Positions 9,636-18,713 of a stretch of DNA of 26,165 bases are shown here, in pieces. A program made the translations under genes and the position numbers. Under the pieces are notes generated by a model. It had not been told where the DNA came from and did no database searches. It saw only the letters and a program-made list of their open reading frames with translations. The stretch is from contig JAKCWW010004408.1 in the NCBI GenBank assembly GCA_026260175.1, forward strand, positions 15,257 through 41,421, written 5' to 3'. This stretch comes from Reticulitermes lucifugus (lineage: Eukaryota; Arthropoda; Insecta; Blattodea; Rhinotermitidae). The stretch's first letter is position 1, and every line of letters starts with the position of its first letter.

Positions 9636-10194
9636 GGTTGTATCATCATTCTTTTATAATGACAAGGGCGCAAATGTTACTTCTTCGGCTATCCATGACC
9701 TTTTAGAAATGGAGGAGGGGCCTCCTCTCGCTTGGTCGCCAGTTCCAATCCCGCCTAGTTCCCCGGTAACCACCACCTCTAATTATAGTCATTCCAGGGT
9801 TCTGACATTGGCATGCAAGTAAGTGCATTTCAGGCTGTTCAAGTTGGCAAGGAATTCTGCTTTGCTGCTGCAATCCGAAAATCGGAGACACGGTGACTCC
9901 CGCCTTGGTAGCCGTACGAAATTATTTGGAGGGAGCTACACTAGTGACACATATTCTGGGGCTCTGAATTAATATATCTTCAAAAATCGAAGACGAGAAT
10001 GCAACATTTGTTCGAGTAATGGTATTGTAAAATTTGGAACAAAATTGCGACTACTGTATATGAAACCTATATTTAGTATTTGGTTTGATGGCGATGGCGT
10101 GTTTAACCACTGGAATCGTGTGTAGTTTGTTATTGATGTATACATTTATTTATTTATGGCGTATGTAACTATGCTGTCTTTAGCTTAAGGGTAC
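9636..10194. other. No recognisable feature
   Basis: A CT-rich segment at 9715-9785 sits inside an open frame without domains. The rest is AT-rich with no shared repeat. Confidence 0.4.
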
Positions 10195-10445
10195 CTGGGA
10201 TGGCATGTGGTAGGGTGGTAAGTTGGTCATGAAGTGGAAATCGATAGTGAAAGGAAACGACCATGGTGTAATTTGGGGTAGTATGCTGACAGCTGCCTGG
10301 AAAGACTGAGGAATATCACGAAAACCATTAGCCACGATAGTTGGGGTCCCGGCCGAGATTTGAACCTGGCACCTCCCGATTGCAGATTGGAATGGTGAGT
10401 CGCCAGTTACAAGTATGCCGATTGCTCGAAACTTTGAGTTTCTCC
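10195..10445 (-). repeat. tRNA-derived SINE (minus strand)
   Basis: On the minus strand the B box GGTTCAAATCTCGGCC lies near 10369-10354. A body with TTCCTCAGTCTTTCCAGGCA and CCCAAATTACACCATGGTCG follows, which resembles the body of the plus-strand SINE at 14445-14700 (TTCAGG, then TTAGATTAGGCCACGACC). The A box is weak. Two open frames here (10180-10536 minus, 10341-10529 plus) are explained by the repeat. Confidence 0.6.
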
Positions 10446-10578
10446 TGCAGTCGCAACATACGTACAATACGTCTGTACTTACGCTGCCCCAAACAACGTT
10501 GTTTGGCTGTAGCGTTGACAAATTTGTAGTGACCAAGGCTTCAGTGAAACGTTTCTTGGACCCAGATTAACGTTTTTA

Positions 10579-10945
10579 GGCGCGTTCGCAACATTGCGAA
10601 CAACTACTATTAGGTTCGTGTTGTCTGTCTGTCCGCATAGAACAACTCGGCTCCTACTGGACGGATATTCATTAAATTTGATATTTGAGGATTGTTCGGA
10701 AATCTGTCGAGAAAGTTTAAGTTTGATTAAAATCTGAGAAGAATAACGGGTACTTTACATGAAGATCTATGTACATTTATGGTAACATATCTGAATTATT
10801 TTTAGAATGAGAAATATTTTAGACAAAATGTGTAGAGAAAATCAAGACACACATTTTATCTTCAATACATTGTCTTCGAAAATTGCACCATTTGTGAGAT
10901 AATATTGAAAAAACGCAAAATGCATTGTTGCGTTTCGACAGCAAC
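10579..10945 (+). repeat. Dispersed element 2, copy 1
   Basis: It starts GGCGCGTTCGCA and contains TGTCTGTCTGTCCG, CTCGGCTCCTACTGGACGGA, AAATCTGTCGAGAAAG, TTGATTAAAATCTGAGA and, at its end, AACGCAAAATGCATTGTTGC. All of these blocks recur in the same order on the minus strand at 22765-22459, so both are copies of one non-coding element of 300-370 bp. No terminal inverted repeats or target duplications were clear, so the class (SINE, MITE or fragment of a larger element) is open. Confidence 0.75.
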
Positions 10946-11150
10946 TCTGTTTACACCAACGAGCCACAGTGTTACGTCATACGTACATTACTTATCTTGT
11001 TTTTTCGCTGGTAGCTTGAGGGATCTTCAACAGCCAGACTGTCAGGTATTTTAATTAATTCATACGGTAAAAAAATTCTCCCTTCTACGTTGTTGCGCTC
11101 TACTTTGCGATTTTCAGGACAGTAAACCGAACGTGGAACGAGGACTTGCT

Positions 11151-11216
11151 GTAGTAGTAGTAGTAGTAGTAGCAGTAGTAGTAGTGGTAGCAATAGTAGC
11201 AGCAGCATTAGCAGTA
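11151..11216 (+). repeat. (GTA)n microsatellite with GCA interruptions
   Basis: Triplets run GTA x7, GCA, GTA x3, GTG, GTA, GCA, ATA, GTA, GCA x3, TTA, GCA, GTA. The minus-strand polyleucine open frame over it (10972-11250) is an artefact of the repeat. Confidence 0.93.
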
Positions 11217-11219
11217 ACG

Positions 11220-11799
11220 CGGTACAGAATAACGAATTCTGATTCGACAATGAATTCGGCGTTCCAGTTATAATGTCTTAAAAGTATCAAGGAGTTATAT
11301 CGGAACGAAAGTGTAATTTTAAATGAGACGCAGTTTTGCTTATTTGCGTTGGCCTACGTACTAGAATATAAATATTCAAGCTGCTTGCAAAACTAAGCAT
11401 ACAATTGGAAGAACAGTACAGCGCGCGTAGTGTTTCATAAAAAAACACCACGCAGCGGGAAGACATTACCTCTAATCGGGCAGTGACTTTCGCTCTCCCG
11501 AAGGAGCTACACTTTTCTTCTTAATCAGGTGTTTTCTGTATAAATTCCTGGACGTTCATCGGAGGAAAGGAGAGTTAGAGAACCTTGGATTTAGTTTCAC
11601 TTGTGTCTCCATGTTATCATGTGGTGTCGGAGAGCTAATGATCGTCCTATCCAGAGCGGCCTTCCGCTTGTCCAAGAAATGGAAACTGACTCCGATTCCA
11701 CGAACTCTGTTTCGGTATTTTGATTGGGGGGACCGTCGTTCAGTTCTAGGTCGTTCCTTATACGATTTGTTTTGGACGTAGTGGATGAGATTAACGTAA
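11220..11799. other. No recognisable gene
   Basis: A short GTGTTT/AAACAC dyad lies at about 11429-11448. No shared repeat is seen until the core-repeat copy begins near 11800. Confidence 0.4.
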
Positions 11800-11906
11800 A
11801 GGTCCTCATGGCGGTGAGAATTTAGATTACAGTGTTCTGGGATGTGACACCGTGTAACTAGGTAGATACCAGTGTTTGAGCGGAATCTGTTGCCTCCATC
11901 TTCAGA
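11800..11906 (+). repeat. Core-repeat copy B, longest colinear copy
   Basis: It reads GGTCCTCATGGCGGTGAGAA, ATTACAGTGTTCTGGGATGT, GACACCGTGTAACTAGGTAG, then TGTTGCCTCCATCTTCAGAC. Translated on the plus strand it gives VFWDVTPCN*VD, a string I recall from many arthropod repeat translations (VFWDVTPCSLVDxYQRFGGTCCLHLQG). Because left flank, core and right flank are colinear, this copy defines the order against which the rearranged copies can be read. Confidence 0.7.
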
Positions 11907-11909
11907 CTA

Positions 11910-12784
11910 TTACTCTTTTTTATCTTGACGATGTTGAGAGGGGTTTCTCCGAAATTGAATTGCATGACTGCTAACTGCATGGCTTCACGTCTGAAATGGT
12001 AGTTTGCGTTTGTCCTGCCGTAGCACTCACCTGCCCCTCGGTCCACAGTGTGCGCTTTTGTGAACGTGGTTATGACCTGTCATATTCAACAAATAAAAGG
12101 AATTGTTTTAAGCTGTTGACGGAAGACTGTGCTCTGTGTGCTGTCCATGGCACAACGCCTCATACAACGTGGATTAAGAAGGAAAAGATAGGAAACGCTG
12201 ATTATGCAGAACGAATTTGGCTGGTTTTCCGGAGCGAGACCTCACGTGTTAGCACTGTAAGGGCTCTGAACAGTGAGTAAGCCTCCGTTTTGCTACGATG
12301 TTCACGCAAGCCACTCGCCCCTTCCGGTTCAAGCACGTGAATGTGTTGTGACTCAGGGTTGCCAACACGAGAGGTATAACATAGACACGCGGAAGCCAGT
12401 CGCTCGTGGTAAAAATAGTTTTCATGGTATTTATGGCTCTCCTCACCCGCGCTGTATTGGCTATCGAATAACAGTATACCAGCGTAACGAACCAGAGTGG
12501 TTTGGTAACACTGAGAGGACACTCATATAAATTCTATCGTTCCAGACTTCATTCCTATCGTAAATTTTGCTTCACGGAGTAGAAGCCTGACTTCAGAAAC
12601 TAAGAGCAGCACTGTTGCGGAAGAGTTTGTGCCGTTAATGTAATACGAGGGTTAATTAAAATGTCCAGAAGAATTCGTCGTTGAACGCTGTCCTGAGCCA
12701 GTTTAATCAGTGCCATATTTTAATAACATACATTTTGATATTAATGACCCATTAGTGCCTAGATCTGTGCAGTGGTCTTTTCGA
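11910..12784. other. Unassigned, weakly coding-looking segment
   Basis: A plus-strand frame at 11996-12280 reads with mixed composition (CERGYDLSYSTNKRN, then ERIWLVFRSETSRVS) and ends before GAGTAAGCC. I recognise no domain and see no clear acceptor. A decayed transposon or chance frame is more likely than a gene. Confidence 0.3.
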
Positions 12785-13125
12785 TTGAGCTTTATTTACA
12801 TGTCTAAGCAAATAGGGAGGATATGGTGGACTGAACATCCAGCTCGTGTTTGTAGAAACCAAGGTAACCCTATAAGTATTTGCTGAGAAACGTCTTGTAG
12901 AGGGGCCGAGAAGAAAATCGGAATATAATATTAAAACGAATCGTAAATAATTAAGTTGTCTGGTTCCGTCCGGCCCTGAATAGAGACCAATGGCGGGCTG
13001 TTGTAAACACGGTAATGAACTGGACCTTCGGGTTTCATAAAACACCAGAAATTTTCAACTAGTTGCACGACTGTTACCTGGTTAAGAAGGATTCTCCTTC
13101 ATGCAGTAGATGTGCTCAGTTTTCC
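12785..13125 (+). pseudogene. LINE 3' end, copy 3
   Basis: The plus strand encodes IWWTEHPARVCRNQG (12819-12863; family RWAGHVARM) and, after shifts, a GPRRKSEYNIK-like block. Then come WFRPALNRDQWRAVVNTVMN (12962-13021), a frameshift, and a 3' UTR near 13046-13115 (ATTTTCAACTAGTTGCACGA, then AAGAAGGATTCTCCTTCATG). The UTR shares TTCTC-AAGAAGG-type text with the other tails. The element is 5'-truncated to its last 330 or so bases. Minus-strand frame 12752-13045 is the antisense shadow. Confidence 0.72.
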
Positions 13126-13780
13126 TCTGACAGGGTTACTGTTTGCGGTGCTGCCTGTAGGTGCCCACAGGTCAGCTAGAGGTCAGGCTCTTCTCACAGC
13201 CTGCCATACATAATGCATCGCGGTCAGCGGGAACACTTACGTAACAATCGATATCAATTAAAATCGATGTCAGTGTCTAACTCGTGGCCTCTGGTAAATT
13301 GATTCTCTCGCCCCATGTACGGGCTGCAGGTTAATTGGCCTGGACGCCAGGAATTCGATTCTTGTCACGTTTCAGAAATATTCTAGGTTGTTGAGCTACT
13401 GTCCAGTGGATTGCAGTGGTAAAACTGGCTTGAGCGTCAAGCTAACGTCCGATTCTCTTTAGGGTGCAGGTTAAAAATTATTGTAGCTTTATACACAGTT
13501 TTGTAAAAAGGCGGNGGGGGGGGGGGGCGCCGTAGTTTCAAATGCCCGTGTGTGACTTTCAGCACTGATAGTTATATCACAACACAGCTAGCACGGGAGA
13601 TCTTATTCACGTGTAACCGCAGTCAGCGTTCCTTTAGTGATGCTTTCCACAGCAACTATGACTTCTGCTTTCTGTTCTTCAGCGTTAACGTGTTCCGTGA
13701 CAACACAGTAATTAACTGCAATTTGTTTATAACTCTGCATTCCCAATTCACTCAGGTATAGGCTCATTAACTCTACCTTT
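13126..13780. other. Gap region with N-containing poly-G
   Basis: A single undetermined base (N) at 13515 lies in GCGG-N-G(12) (13511-13527). A possible SINE B box (GAATTCGATTCTTGTC) occurs near 13351-13366, and CATCGATATCA-type repeats near 13246-13270. No coding signal is seen. Confidence 0.5.
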
Positions 13781-13893
13781 CCTGAAGATGCTGTATTTTG
13801 GAATGTGACGCCGTGTAGTCTGCTAGATAGGTAGCGTCACGTCCCAGAAGACAGTCATATGAATACTGACGTGAGAACCTCAGCTCGCTCGCC
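13781..13893. repeat. Core-repeat copy C, folded back on itself
   Basis: The plus-strand core TGGAATGTGACGCCGTGTAG continues to CTGCTAGATA (13828). It is then followed by GCGTCACGTCCCAGAAGACA (13834-13853) and on to GACGTGAGAACCT, which is the reverse complement of the part that precedes the core in copy B. The arms 13799-13811 and 13834-13846 pair at 11 of 13 positions across a 22-base loop. Confidence 0.65.
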
Positions 13894-14057
13894 TTCAGTT
13901 TGTATTCTTCCCCGACGTTTGTTACGAGGACGTAATAAAGGAAATTATTGTTGCTTCGTGTTAAATTGAGGAACTGTGAAGTACCAACCTGTCAGCTGCA
14001 AAGCGGTTGAATTGGCATTTGTTTTCAGGTGAGGCAGCTGCTCCAGCGGCATTTGTA

Positions 14058-14114
14058 CGGTGGGACCAGACGGTGCGAGCGTAGTGTTGGGCGGTGGGAC
14101 CAGACGGTGCGAGC
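14058..14114 (+). repeat. Two exact 23-bp direct repeats, 34-bp period
   Basis: CGGTGGGACCAGACGGTGCG plus AGC occurs at 14058-14080 and, without a mismatch, at 14092-14114. A third partial copy (GCGGTGGGAGG) lies near 14147-14157. The bases between copies differ from the repeat. Confidence 0.85.
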
Positions 14115-14235
14115 ATGGTCTGAGGCACAGATTATCTAGTCTGAGGGCGGTGGGAGGAAAACTGGTCTCCAGGCCGAAGTTTGAACCTGGGACCTACCGA
14201 GTACTGGTCACTCGGTCGCGACGCCAGTAGGTAGG
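14115..14235 (-). repeat. tRNA-like SINE head (minus strand)
   Basis: The minus strand carries CGTCGCGACCGAGTGACCAG, then TCGGTAGGTCCCAGGTTCAA and ACTTCGGCC. The B box GGTTCAAACTTC lies near 14190-14179, preceded by a degenerate A-box region about 40 bases upstream. It resembles the head of the SINE at 10195-10445. The body is short or absent. Confidence 0.5.
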
Positions 14236-14444
14236 ATGTTAGAATCTGTGGCCGTCTTTTGTGGTTACGGTGATAAACGTCCGAGTCACGTTAAAGGCGT
14301 GATTGCAACTTTCCATGAACTGCGCGTGGCTACGGCACATTTTGACCGCCTTTGTAGGATCATGTGCCACATTGTCTTAACCCCACGTTGTGAAGCGTAT
14401 ACGGCATATGAACGTGAAATCACCATGCCTTCTGCTCCTCTGAA
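14236..14444 (+). other. 71-codon open frame, not recognised
   Basis: The frame 14236-14451 starts at an ATG and has mixed composition (CGYGDKRPSHVKGVIATFHE), but no domain I know. It lies between two SINE fragments of opposite orientation. It may be chance or a decayed transposon piece. Confidence 0.25.
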
Positions 14445-14700
14445 CGTGTAGCATTCCCGCTCCTTGTTCGGGAAGCCTCGGGTTCAGACCTCGGCGCTGT
14501 GATCGGCTGTATTAACCAGCTTTTTTCATGATTTTGCGGTCCCTTCAGGTAAAATTTGCCGAGCAGTGCCTTAGATTAGGCCACGACCTCTTCCACATCC
14601 TAATTCAAGTTCATCATACAGGCATTCACTGCCTTAGTTTGGCCTAGTGACAGTCTCGTTTAATGAACCACAAGCAAATATAAATGCTGAAATACTTACT
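14445..14700 (+). repeat. tRNA-derived SINE (plus strand)
   Basis: The B box GGGTTCAGACCTCGG (14480-14494) is followed by a body with TTTTTTCATGATTTTGCGGT, CCTTCAGGTAAAATTTGCCG, TTAGATTAGGCCACGACCTC and an end CTCGTTTAATGAACCACAAG. This body type is familiar from arthropod SINEs (a CTTCAGGCAAATGCCGGGAT and AGGCCACGGCCGCTTCC series). Upstream GTAGCATTCCCGC may be the A box. Confidence 0.65.
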
Positions 14701-15364
14701 TGCGTTACAGGTGGTGATGCCTTAACTTCCGGCCATTTTATGCTGGGTGAAAAGACCCTGATATCTTAAACAGTGGTGGTTTATTAACCTTTGAGACCAT
14801 TGTGGTAACTGTGTACAAGGTTCTTTAACACAATAAACTACTCTTTGTTCACGGAGCGTGTTTGTGTGTTCCCTATGTGTGTCGCAATAAACAGAGATTA
14901 TTTCCCTGGGTAGCATTAACCGGCTAGTATTTATAGTGGAGAATGTTGTTTTGTGAGAGGTACGAACGGCACTTTCTGGATTGTTCAGATGAAAGTAGCA
15001 TTCAGTTGGGATGAAACCGTCACTTTTCGGAAACCAAATGAGCAGTAGACCAGAAGTAGGTGATGTTATCTTGAAAGGAATGGCTATGGCGAGAGTCACA
15101 ATATTTACACACTGTTTCTTATCGTTATCTGGCTGCTATGTCGCCTATTTGCCATTCGTACATAGTCCAGGCGTTATTTGTGATGTTGCCTGTCGTATCT
15201 GCCGAAATCCGTCAGTGATGGGAGTCATAAAGGCCGGAATCTGTACTGATTATTTATGGGCCACTGCCCTATCTGTGTTTCATTGTATGGTAAAAATGTA
15301 ATTATTGATACGCTGTCCCGTCTAAACATGTTTAATGTGCAAGGAGGCAAGAACTTCGCATAGC
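14701..15364. other. No recognisable gene
   Basis: Two open frames overlap head to head here (14722-15099 minus, 15011-15301 plus). Neither shows a domain. No repeat is shared with other parts of the window. Confidence 0.35.
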
Positions 15365-15434
15365 TGGTGGTGGTGGTGGTGGTGGTGGTAGTAGTAGTAG
15401 TAGTAGTAATAGTAGTAGTAGTAGTAGTAATAAT
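15365..15434 (+). repeat. (TGG)n then (TAG)n microsatellite
   Basis: Eight TGG triplets pass directly into TAG triplets with TAA interruptions, a compound repeat of about 70 bases. The polyhistidine and polytyrosine minus-strand frame (15322-15678) comes from it. Confidence 0.93.
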
Positions 15435-15499
15435 GGCGCATCAACTCAGCTAATTTTAATTCTAAAAGTAATCTCTTTTTAATTGCCTCGAAAATCGCA

Positions 15500-15765
15500 A
15501 GGTTGCCGGGATAGCACAGTCGGTATAGTGACGAGGACGGAACGGTCTGAGGTTTGAATCCCACTAGGGGCAAATTATATTCCTGTTTTCCAAAACATCG
15601 GGGCCGGCTCTGGGGTCCATACGGCCTCATATTAAGTGGGTACCGGGGATAGAGAGGCCTGGGCTTGAAGTTAACCACTCACTCTAGTGCCGAGGTTAGG
15701 AATGAGCGGAGCTACACCTCTGTTCCCCCAATATGCCTTCATGGCGTGGACAGGGAACGTTTTTT
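15500..15765 (+). repeat. tRNA-derived SINE, family 2, full-length copy
   Basis: The A box TAGCACAGTCGG (15512-15523) and B box GGTTTGAATCCC (15551-15562) are spaced like a tRNA promoter. The body runs from GGGGCCGGCTCTGGGGTCCA through TAGTGCCGAGGTTAGGAATG and ATGCCTTCATGGCGTGGACA. It ends in a run of nine T (15761-15769) that could stop Pol III. The 3' half recurs at 21340-21465. Confidence 0.8.
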
Positions 15766-15928
15766 TTTTCGAAATTCGTAAGATCTACGCGTAACACATT
15801 GGACGTATAGGGTGTTGTTTTCTTTCCCCTGCAGCTTTTGTTCGAACCGTTTGTCGCTCCGATTACTGAATTGCGTCCGCGATGCGCGCAGAAACGCACG
15901 TACGTCTTCATGTAATGTGGTTAGTCAT

Positions 15929-15999
15929 TGTCCGATTTTAGCCGAAATTGGAACGTGTCGACAGGTTGTAGTAAAAATCCCCAATATTTAGTTGACTGG
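15929..15999 (-). repeat. Dispersed element 2, short copy
   Basis: TGTCCGATTTTAGCCGAAAT, GTGTCGACAG and CCCCAATATTTAGTT match 22623-22695 in order and orientation. Only the middle of the element is present. Confidence 0.65.
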
Positions 16000-16009
16000 A
16001 AGTTCGTTC

Positions 16010-16309
16010 AGCGTTTGCCAAGATGTTCCATGCGGAACAACACTGACAGATACGGCGAAACTAATAGATGCATTGTTACACCTCGTCGTTGCGAATTCGC
16101 CAAGGATTAACGCCCTTATGTGGTACTGGAATCGAGTCGCTGAGATCACTTTTAGTGCACATTCACACGAGGATGTACGAAGTAGCCAGTTTAAGTGTGA
16201 AACATGCGTGTCCGAAGGATGGTGATGATACAGGCAGACTTTGATGTTGTGTTGGAATTCAAATGAAATCAGTGGGTAGAACCGTTTAACACAACTGTAG
16301 TAGGTTTAT
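16010..16309. other. No recognisable feature
   Basis: Short overlapping frames only (15992-16225). No domain, repeat or promoter-like box is seen. Confidence 0.4.
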
Positions 16310-16620
16310 GAATATATATTCAGGTTAAGCAGCTCAGACAGAGTATGTAGCACGCACGGGAGCTGTTAGAACTGTGAACAGAGTTTCAGTCGGAGAGCCT
16401 GGAGACAACTGTCCAGATGGAAGTCTAGATGCGCGGAAAATATTAAAACTGGTCTTGAAGAAATAGGCTGGGGGGGTGTGTGAACTGGAGTGTTCTAACT
16501 CACAATAGAAACCAGCTGGCGGGCCTTTGTGAGTACAGCGGGGAATTTCTTGGAACGTTGAGAGACTAATAGCTTCCTGAGAAGATTCAGTTCTGTCGAG
16601 TTAACGGACATGGGACAGTG
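16310..16620 (+). pseudogene. LINE 3' end, copy 4, with internal deletion
   Basis: The plus strand encodes EYVARTGAVRTVNRVSVGEP (16340-16399; family GHVARM to VLVGKPEG). In another frame it reads RWKSRCAENIKTGLEEIGWG (16418-16477; family RWEDNIKxGLxEIGWGG), a decayed stretch, then SWRAFVST directly followed by AGNFLER and a stop (16515-16566). The family has about nine residues and the stop codon (VMNLRVP region) between WRAxVNT and NAGNFL, so about 30 bases are missing. The 3' UTR continues as CTAATAGCTTCCTGAGAAGA. Confidence 0.72.
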
Positions 16621-16697
16621 TGAAACAGGTTATATCGGGCAGATATGCAGTAGTCGTAAGGACTGATTAGGATTCGTATAATGAATGATCTTACGGG

Positions 16698-16750
16698 TGT
16701 TGAGACCGTGTAGTCTGGTAGGTGATTACTAACGCTTCGGAGGAACGCTT
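16698..16750 (+). repeat. Core-repeat copy D
   Basis: GAGACCGTGTAGTCTGGTAG, then ACTAACGCTTCGGAGGAACG. It is colinear with copy B over the core and the right side. The left flank does not match. Confidence 0.65.
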
Positions 16751-16819
16751 TTCACGACTTAGAAAACCACACTGTTACTTAGTACTTAGGGTAGCTGTCC
16801 CGTTCACTACAAATTGTTT

Positions 16820-17300
16820 GTTGTGTTACTTCCATCTCACACCTCCGGCATCGTGGTGTTAACTTGCGCTTAACATTTCCAGATTCGTGGTGTTACTTAG
16901 CTCAACATCTGTTGCTTTGTGGTGTTCTGTACATCTGTTTTTCTTGGATGTGTAGGACAACTTATATTTAACATCTCTGGTTTTGTCGTGTTGTTTTCGT
17001 TTAACATCTCCGGCTTAGTGCCGTGCACTTAACGTTTTCGGGTTTGTTGTGTTACGTGTAACATATCCTGGTTTGTAATGCTACTTACGTTTAACGTGTT
17101 TGGGTTCGTAGTGTTACATTTAAGATTTGCTGGCTCATGGCGTTACATCCTACACTTTCTGGTTGGTGGTGGCACTTAACATGTACATTTAATGTCTCCG
17201 TGTTTTTACGAAGTATTACTTACATTTAAGGTCTTCGTGTTTTTACTGTTACTTACGTTTGAATTTTCCATGTTTTAGTGTTACATTATACATCTCAGTG
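16820..17300 (+). repeat. Minisatellite, about 32-bp unit, roughly 15 degenerate copies
   Basis: The pattern GTGGTGTTACTTACGTTTAA, then CATCTCCGGGTTT recurs across 480 bases with many substitutions and small indels. Clear copies lie near 16853, 16895, 16970, 17005, 17040, 17075, 17110, 17145, 17205, 17235 and 17270. The C-poor, GTT-rich strand bias persists throughout. It is not similar to the 2802-3196 array. It codes for no continuous frame. Confidence 0.82.
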
Positions 17301-17847
17301 TCCTTGGATTGACATCTCGTTTTGTGACTTTTTGTTACCATGTGAGAACTGCCGTTGCAGTCAGGCTGCTTTTAGTATTGGAAAATACAATTTATTCGAG
17401 CCGATCCATATGACAGCAAACGTAAGAAAGCTTCCGTGTTTCCTGGGCTTAAACGTGTAATTTTTGGTAACATCTTTATTCTGTTATTAGTTTCTGAGAT
17501 ACAGAACGTCTTTGATTGACGGACAGACGGACACTGAATTGTATGCTTATGTTAATAGGTCGTCAGTACTGCGTGAAATGAAACGTGGGAGTGTAATGAC
17601 CGAGGTGTATAATTGCCGATTTTGAAGTTTCCTTATGCGGACGAAAGCGTTTAGGGACGTAAACTGGGTAGTTCTTCGGAGGCCTTTCTGTTGTTATTCA
17701 CGAATAAACACCTGTATGACGCAAGTTTTGTTTTTCTGTGTTGCCACAGCCCAGTGCAGGCGTTGACCTCCCTAACGATGCCTCTGCCGTCTCACCCGGC
17801 TTTCTTCTTTGAGCCCCCGGATTCTGAGAACCCGTAGTGCTCGTTCA
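17301..17847. other. No recognisable gene
   Basis: TTGACGGACAGACGGACA at 17516-17533 resembles the GACAGACAGACA tract of dispersed element 2 but lacks its other blocks. A CT-rich stretch lies at 17765-17825. No domain-bearing frame is seen. Confidence 0.4.
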
Positions 17848-17997
17848 TCGGTCTGGGATGTGGCGCCGTGCAGTTTGGTACTGTCGCCACTTTGGAGGAG
17901 TCTTCAGCGTGGCAGAATGGGAGTGAGCGTTCTGACCTGAAGATGGAAACAGTAGGTCATCCGACATACCAGAGTGCACGGTGTCGCCCAGAAGGCA
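17848..17997. repeat. Core-repeat copy E, inverted pair
   Basis: The left half is a plus-strand core (TCTGGGATGTGGCGCCGTGC to TTGGTA, 17852-17880). The right half is the same core reversed (TACCAGAGTGCACGGTGTCG to CCCAGA, 17967-17992), preceded by CCTGAAGATGGAAAC, the reversed CATCTTCAGG end. On the minus strand the right half reads FWATPCTLV and CFHLQ. The two halves form a hairpin with an 86-base spacer. Confidence 0.72.
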
Positions 17998-18184
17998 GCG
18001 ATCTTGATGACCACCTTCTGTTCGGCCCTCCCCCCAATTTTTCCAGTACTCCAGTTACTTCTCTGCAGAGGTGTTCCAACCACCTGCTGTCGCAACGTCA
18101 TTATGTTGCCATTTTCTTCACTGGGACCAAAACTGTTCCCAGGAATGTGTCGTTTAAATACCATATTTTCATCGTGTGTAAGTC
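17998..18184. other. No recognisable feature
   Basis: Open frames on three tracks overlap here without any known domain. The sequence lies between the inverted core repeats and a SINE. Confidence 0.35.
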
Positions 18185-18310
18185 GATAATGATTAGGCTA
18201 GGGGTTGGACGACGGGGAATCGGAGTTCAGTTCCCGGCGGGAGCAAACGATTTTTCTCTTTTTCACACCTCATACCAGCTCTGGGACCCACCCACCATCT
18301 TTTGTAATGG
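18185..18310 (+). repeat. tRNA-derived SINE (plus strand)
   Basis: A-box-like TTAGGCTAGGGGTTGG (18192-18207) and B-box-like GAGTTCAGTTCCCGGCGG (18223-18240) are followed by a body with CCAGCTCTGGGACCCACCCA. GGACGACGGGGAATCGGAGT shares its layout with 21251-21272 (GGACGACCGGGGAATCCGGG). Confidence 0.55.
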
Positions 18311-18684
18311 TTAGTACCCGGGGCTAAAGCGATCTACTCCTTCGTTCGTCGTCATAACATTCATTGGGCACAAGAATGGGCTTGCGTTTTCTTTTACCCC
18401 TTTATTCGTTGCCACATATGAGAGTAGCTGTCTGTGGTTGCAGTTGATGGGAATGCTAAAGTGACTTTGAGTTGTGTCCGCCAAGTGGCAGCCTAAGTTA
18501 TTCATATAGACAGTTTTATTTATATAATGCCACCTGGTGTAACGTTAAAGAACTGAATTTCGTACAAATATTATTCATTAGTTTTATGTGTTACTCAGAG
18601 TAAACCACAGTTATTGTCCTGAATGTCATTAGCTGAATTAACTTAATAATAGATACGTAATTCTGTGAGGTACGACCCAAACAT
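18311..18684. other. No recognisable feature
   Basis: AT-rich DNA with no shared repeat or supported open frame. Confidence 0.4.
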
Positions 18685-18713
18685 TGTGCGTGTGTGCGCG
18701 AGCGCGCGCGTCT
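18685..18713. repeat. Alternating purine-pyrimidine tract
   Basis: TGTGCGTGTGTGCGCG, AG, CGCGCGCG: a near-perfect GT/GC alternation of about 27 bases, the composition that favours left-handed DNA. Function is unknown. Confidence 0.8.

Noticed and set aside
10972-11250. Minus-strand frame with a long leucine run that looks like a membrane protein
   Set aside because: The leucines come from the GTA/GCA microsatellite at 11151-11216 read in reverse.
15322-15678. Minus-strand frame with histidine and tyrosine runs
   Set aside because: It is the reverse reading of the TGG/TAG microsatellite, continued into a SINE.
17868-18314. 148-residue plus-strand frame
   Set aside because: It runs through an inverted core-repeat pair and a SINE, and no part resembles a known protein.
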